NCBI GenBank assembly: GCA_018333075.1
Contig: BORH01000017.1
Location: 29,749 to 93,748, forward strand
DNA length: 64,000 nucleotides
Direction: 5' to 3'
Origin: Heyndrickxia sporothermodurans
Lineage (GTDB): Bacteria > Bacillota > Bacilli > Bacillales > Bacillaceae_C
The translations under genes and the position numbers were made by a program. Positions 62,878-64,000 of the stretch are shown in pieces; positions within the stretch are counted from its first letter, which is position 1, and every line of letters begins with the position of its first letter. The notes under the pieces are model-generated. The model had not been told where the DNA came from. It saw only the letters and a program-made list of their open reading frames with translations, and did no database searches.

Positions 62878-63230
62878 AACGGAGCATGCCGAATTAGAGA
62901 AGAACAGTGATAAGGTGTCTATTACTACCGGGTAGCATTACTGTAACGAAAGAATAGATAAGTTTTAAAGATTGTATTTAAACTAAAGGAGCTAAAGTTA
63001 AAGCTCAAAACTGTCATTATGACAGCTTTTCTTTCTTATTGCACTAAATGGCAGGATAGTTGAAGAAGGATAACGAATATATGTAAAAATGTTAAATTAT
63101 CGTAAGCAAGTTAGTGAAAAAAAAATATGAAATTTTTTGTGGAAATAAACGCTTTAAAGTATTTTGCGTTAGTGTTATGCTATGCCTATTTATGTGAATC
63201 TTGGGAAAATTACGAGAGAAGGTGAAAAGT
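62878..63230. other. Intergenic region between MFS exporter and signal peptidase genes
   Basis: Contains one hairpin terminator (63006-63030) and otherwise AT-rich sequence. A 32-codon frame at 63127-63225 lacks a ribosome site and is not called. No clear consensus promoter for the signal peptidase gene was identified. Confidence 0.5.
63006..63030 (+). terminator. Probable terminator of the MFS exporter gene
   Basis: CTGTCA (63011-63016) / TGACAG (63020-63025), flanked by AAAA and CTTTT. Confidence 0.55.
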
Positions 63231-63779
63231 ATGGTTAAAAAAAGAATTGAGATTTGGGAATGGATTAAGGCTCTCTTTATAGCAATAATTTTAGTTTTTA
63301 TTATTCGTACCTTTTTCTTTACACCTATTGTAGTCGATGGTGCTTCAATGGAACCTACTTTGCAAGACCAAGACCGTATGATTGTAACAAAAATAGGAGA
63401 ACCTAAAAGATTTGATATTGTTGTTTTTCATGCAACTAAAAATAAAGATTATATTAAACGTGTAATTGGGTTACCAGGAGACCGTATCGAGTATAAAGAT
63501 GATACTTTGTATATAAATGGAAAACCTTATGATGAACTGTATTTAGATAAATATAAAAAAGAGTTAGAAGATGATGGGCCATTAACCAATTCATTTACAT
63601 TAAAGGAAACTCCAGTTGGTAGTGATGTAGTTCCAGAAGGGCATTTGTTTGTAATGGGTGATAATAGGCGACATAGCACGGACAGTCGTAATATTGGGGC
63701 TATTCCAATGGAAAAGGTAGTAGGAACAACAAAAATTGTTTATTATCCTATTAAAGAAATAAAAATAATCAGTAAGTGA
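63231..63779 (+). CDS. lepB: Type I signal peptidase
   Basis: 182 aa, the size of Bacillus SipS/SipT. AGAAGGTG 7-10 nt upstream fixes ATG 63231. One N-terminal anchor (WIKALFIAIILVFIIRTFFF). Catalytic Ser39 in DGASMEPTL and Lys76 in YIKRVIGLPGD; later GDNRRHSTDSRNIGAIP is the conserved box E. It cleaves signal peptides from exported proteins on the outer face of the membrane. Monocistronic with its own terminator. Confidence 0.95.
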   Translation: MVKKRIEIWEWIKALFIAIILVFIIRTFFFTPIVVDGASMEPTLQDQDRMIVTKIGEPKRFDIVVFHATKNKDYIKRVIGLPGDRIEYKDDTLYINGKPYDELYLDKYKKELEDDGPLTNSFTLKETPVGSDVVPEGHLFVMGDNRRHSTDSRNIGAIPMEKVVGTTKIVYYPIKEIKIISK

Positions 63780-63801
63780 AGAACCTTTAAGTTATTCAAT
63801 T

Positions 63802-63836
63802 AAAGGACGCTTTTCTTTAGTAAGAAGCGTCTTTTG
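63802..63836 (+). terminator. Terminator of the signal peptidase gene
   Basis: AAAGGACGCTT (63802-63812) with TTCTT / AAGAAGCGTCTTTT (63822-63835). Confidence 0.82.
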
Positions 63837-64000
63837 GATTTGCTTCTACACAAAAATTTTGAAGATTTTCACTTAAACTCCCTCAGTTTAATTCAATTTC
63901 CTCTTAAATACTCGCTTATTCGCAGGATTTCAAATCCACATGTAAGAACAATGACGGATATATAGAATGAGTATTAGAGACAAGGCTACATGAAGGCATG

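Noticed and set aside
62878-63100. Possible insertion-sequence remnant around the hairpin at 63006-63030
   Set aside because: No terminal inverted repeats, transposase fragment or target duplication could be seen.
63127-63225. 32-codon ORF upstream of the signal peptidase gene
   Set aside because: No ribosome site, and its end overlaps the ribosome site of the next gene; it may be chance.

Overview
This is 64 kb of low-GC chromosome from a Bacillus-like firmicute. The signs are AGGAGG-type ribosome binding sites, frequent TTG/GTG starts, sigma-A promoters with 17-bp spacers, three T-box leaders, a c-di-AMP (ydaO/yuaA) and a lysine riboswitch, and Bacillus gene sets: kimA, a Bce-type antimicrobial-peptide module, a yvfRSTU-like cluster, potABCD, azlCD, FapR-controlled fabH and type I signal peptidase. 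The genus cannot be fixed from the window. No rRNA, tRNA, CRISPR, prophage or insertion sequence was seen. It reads as ordinary chromosome with a few repeats and one decayed gene.

Layout. 1-9.3 kb: a helix-turn-helix protein fused to a catalytically dead relative of the F1-ATPase beta subunit (the strongest novelty here); a 21-bp tandem repeat array; proS with its T-box; an AI-2E-family membrane protein; a TIGR01777 epimerase; and a TAXI-TRAP uptake operon (receptor, DUF1850, fused permease). 9.5-14.4 kb: a secreted coiled-coil/3D-domain cell-wall protein, a second AI-2E protein, a nitroreductase behind a perfect Fur box, an MFS exporter and a lone tatA. 14.5-20.2 kb: c-di-AMP riboswitch-kimA, lysine riboswitch-lysine permease, and T-box-glyS. 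20.3-25.5 kb: a YceI protein, a membrane-anchored DsbA-like protein, a CDF metal exporter, fabH with a FapR operator and a UMF1-family transporter. 25.5-26.3 kb: a second, larger 21-bp array. 26.4-31.1 kb: a NERD-domain protein, then ABC exporter plus NarL-type two-component system.

31.2-38.7 kb is mostly minus strand: a zinc-ribbon/effector-binding protein with a WYL regulator, the XRE-cupin regulator and potABCD polyamine operon, and a TetR-regulated small membrane protein. 38.9-46 kb: an amino-acid ABC receptor and permease without an ATPase, an AlkD-like protein, T-box-tyrS, a LacI regulator divergent from a small membrane protein missed by length filters, a P-loop kinase, a thioesterase and a DUF2500 protein. 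46-50.5 kb: the bceRSAB module. 50.6-56.8 kb: a dispersed repeat, a broken TipA-like MerR gene, a MazG-like protein, two divergent DUF3231 genes with a 40-codon ORF between them, and a GntR-MFS operon. 56.8-64 kb: azlCD, a DUF4272 protein, an AGCS symporter, a probably leaderless ArsR-family regulator with an MFS exporter, and signal peptidase I.

Themes. Amino-acid and ion homeostasis are controlled mainly by RNA switches. Most transport or stress genes sit next to their own regulator, often with a visible palindromic operator (Fur, FapR, TetR, LacI, WYL, Bce and DesR/NarL types). Functions are assigned by motif reading alone; no database search was run.
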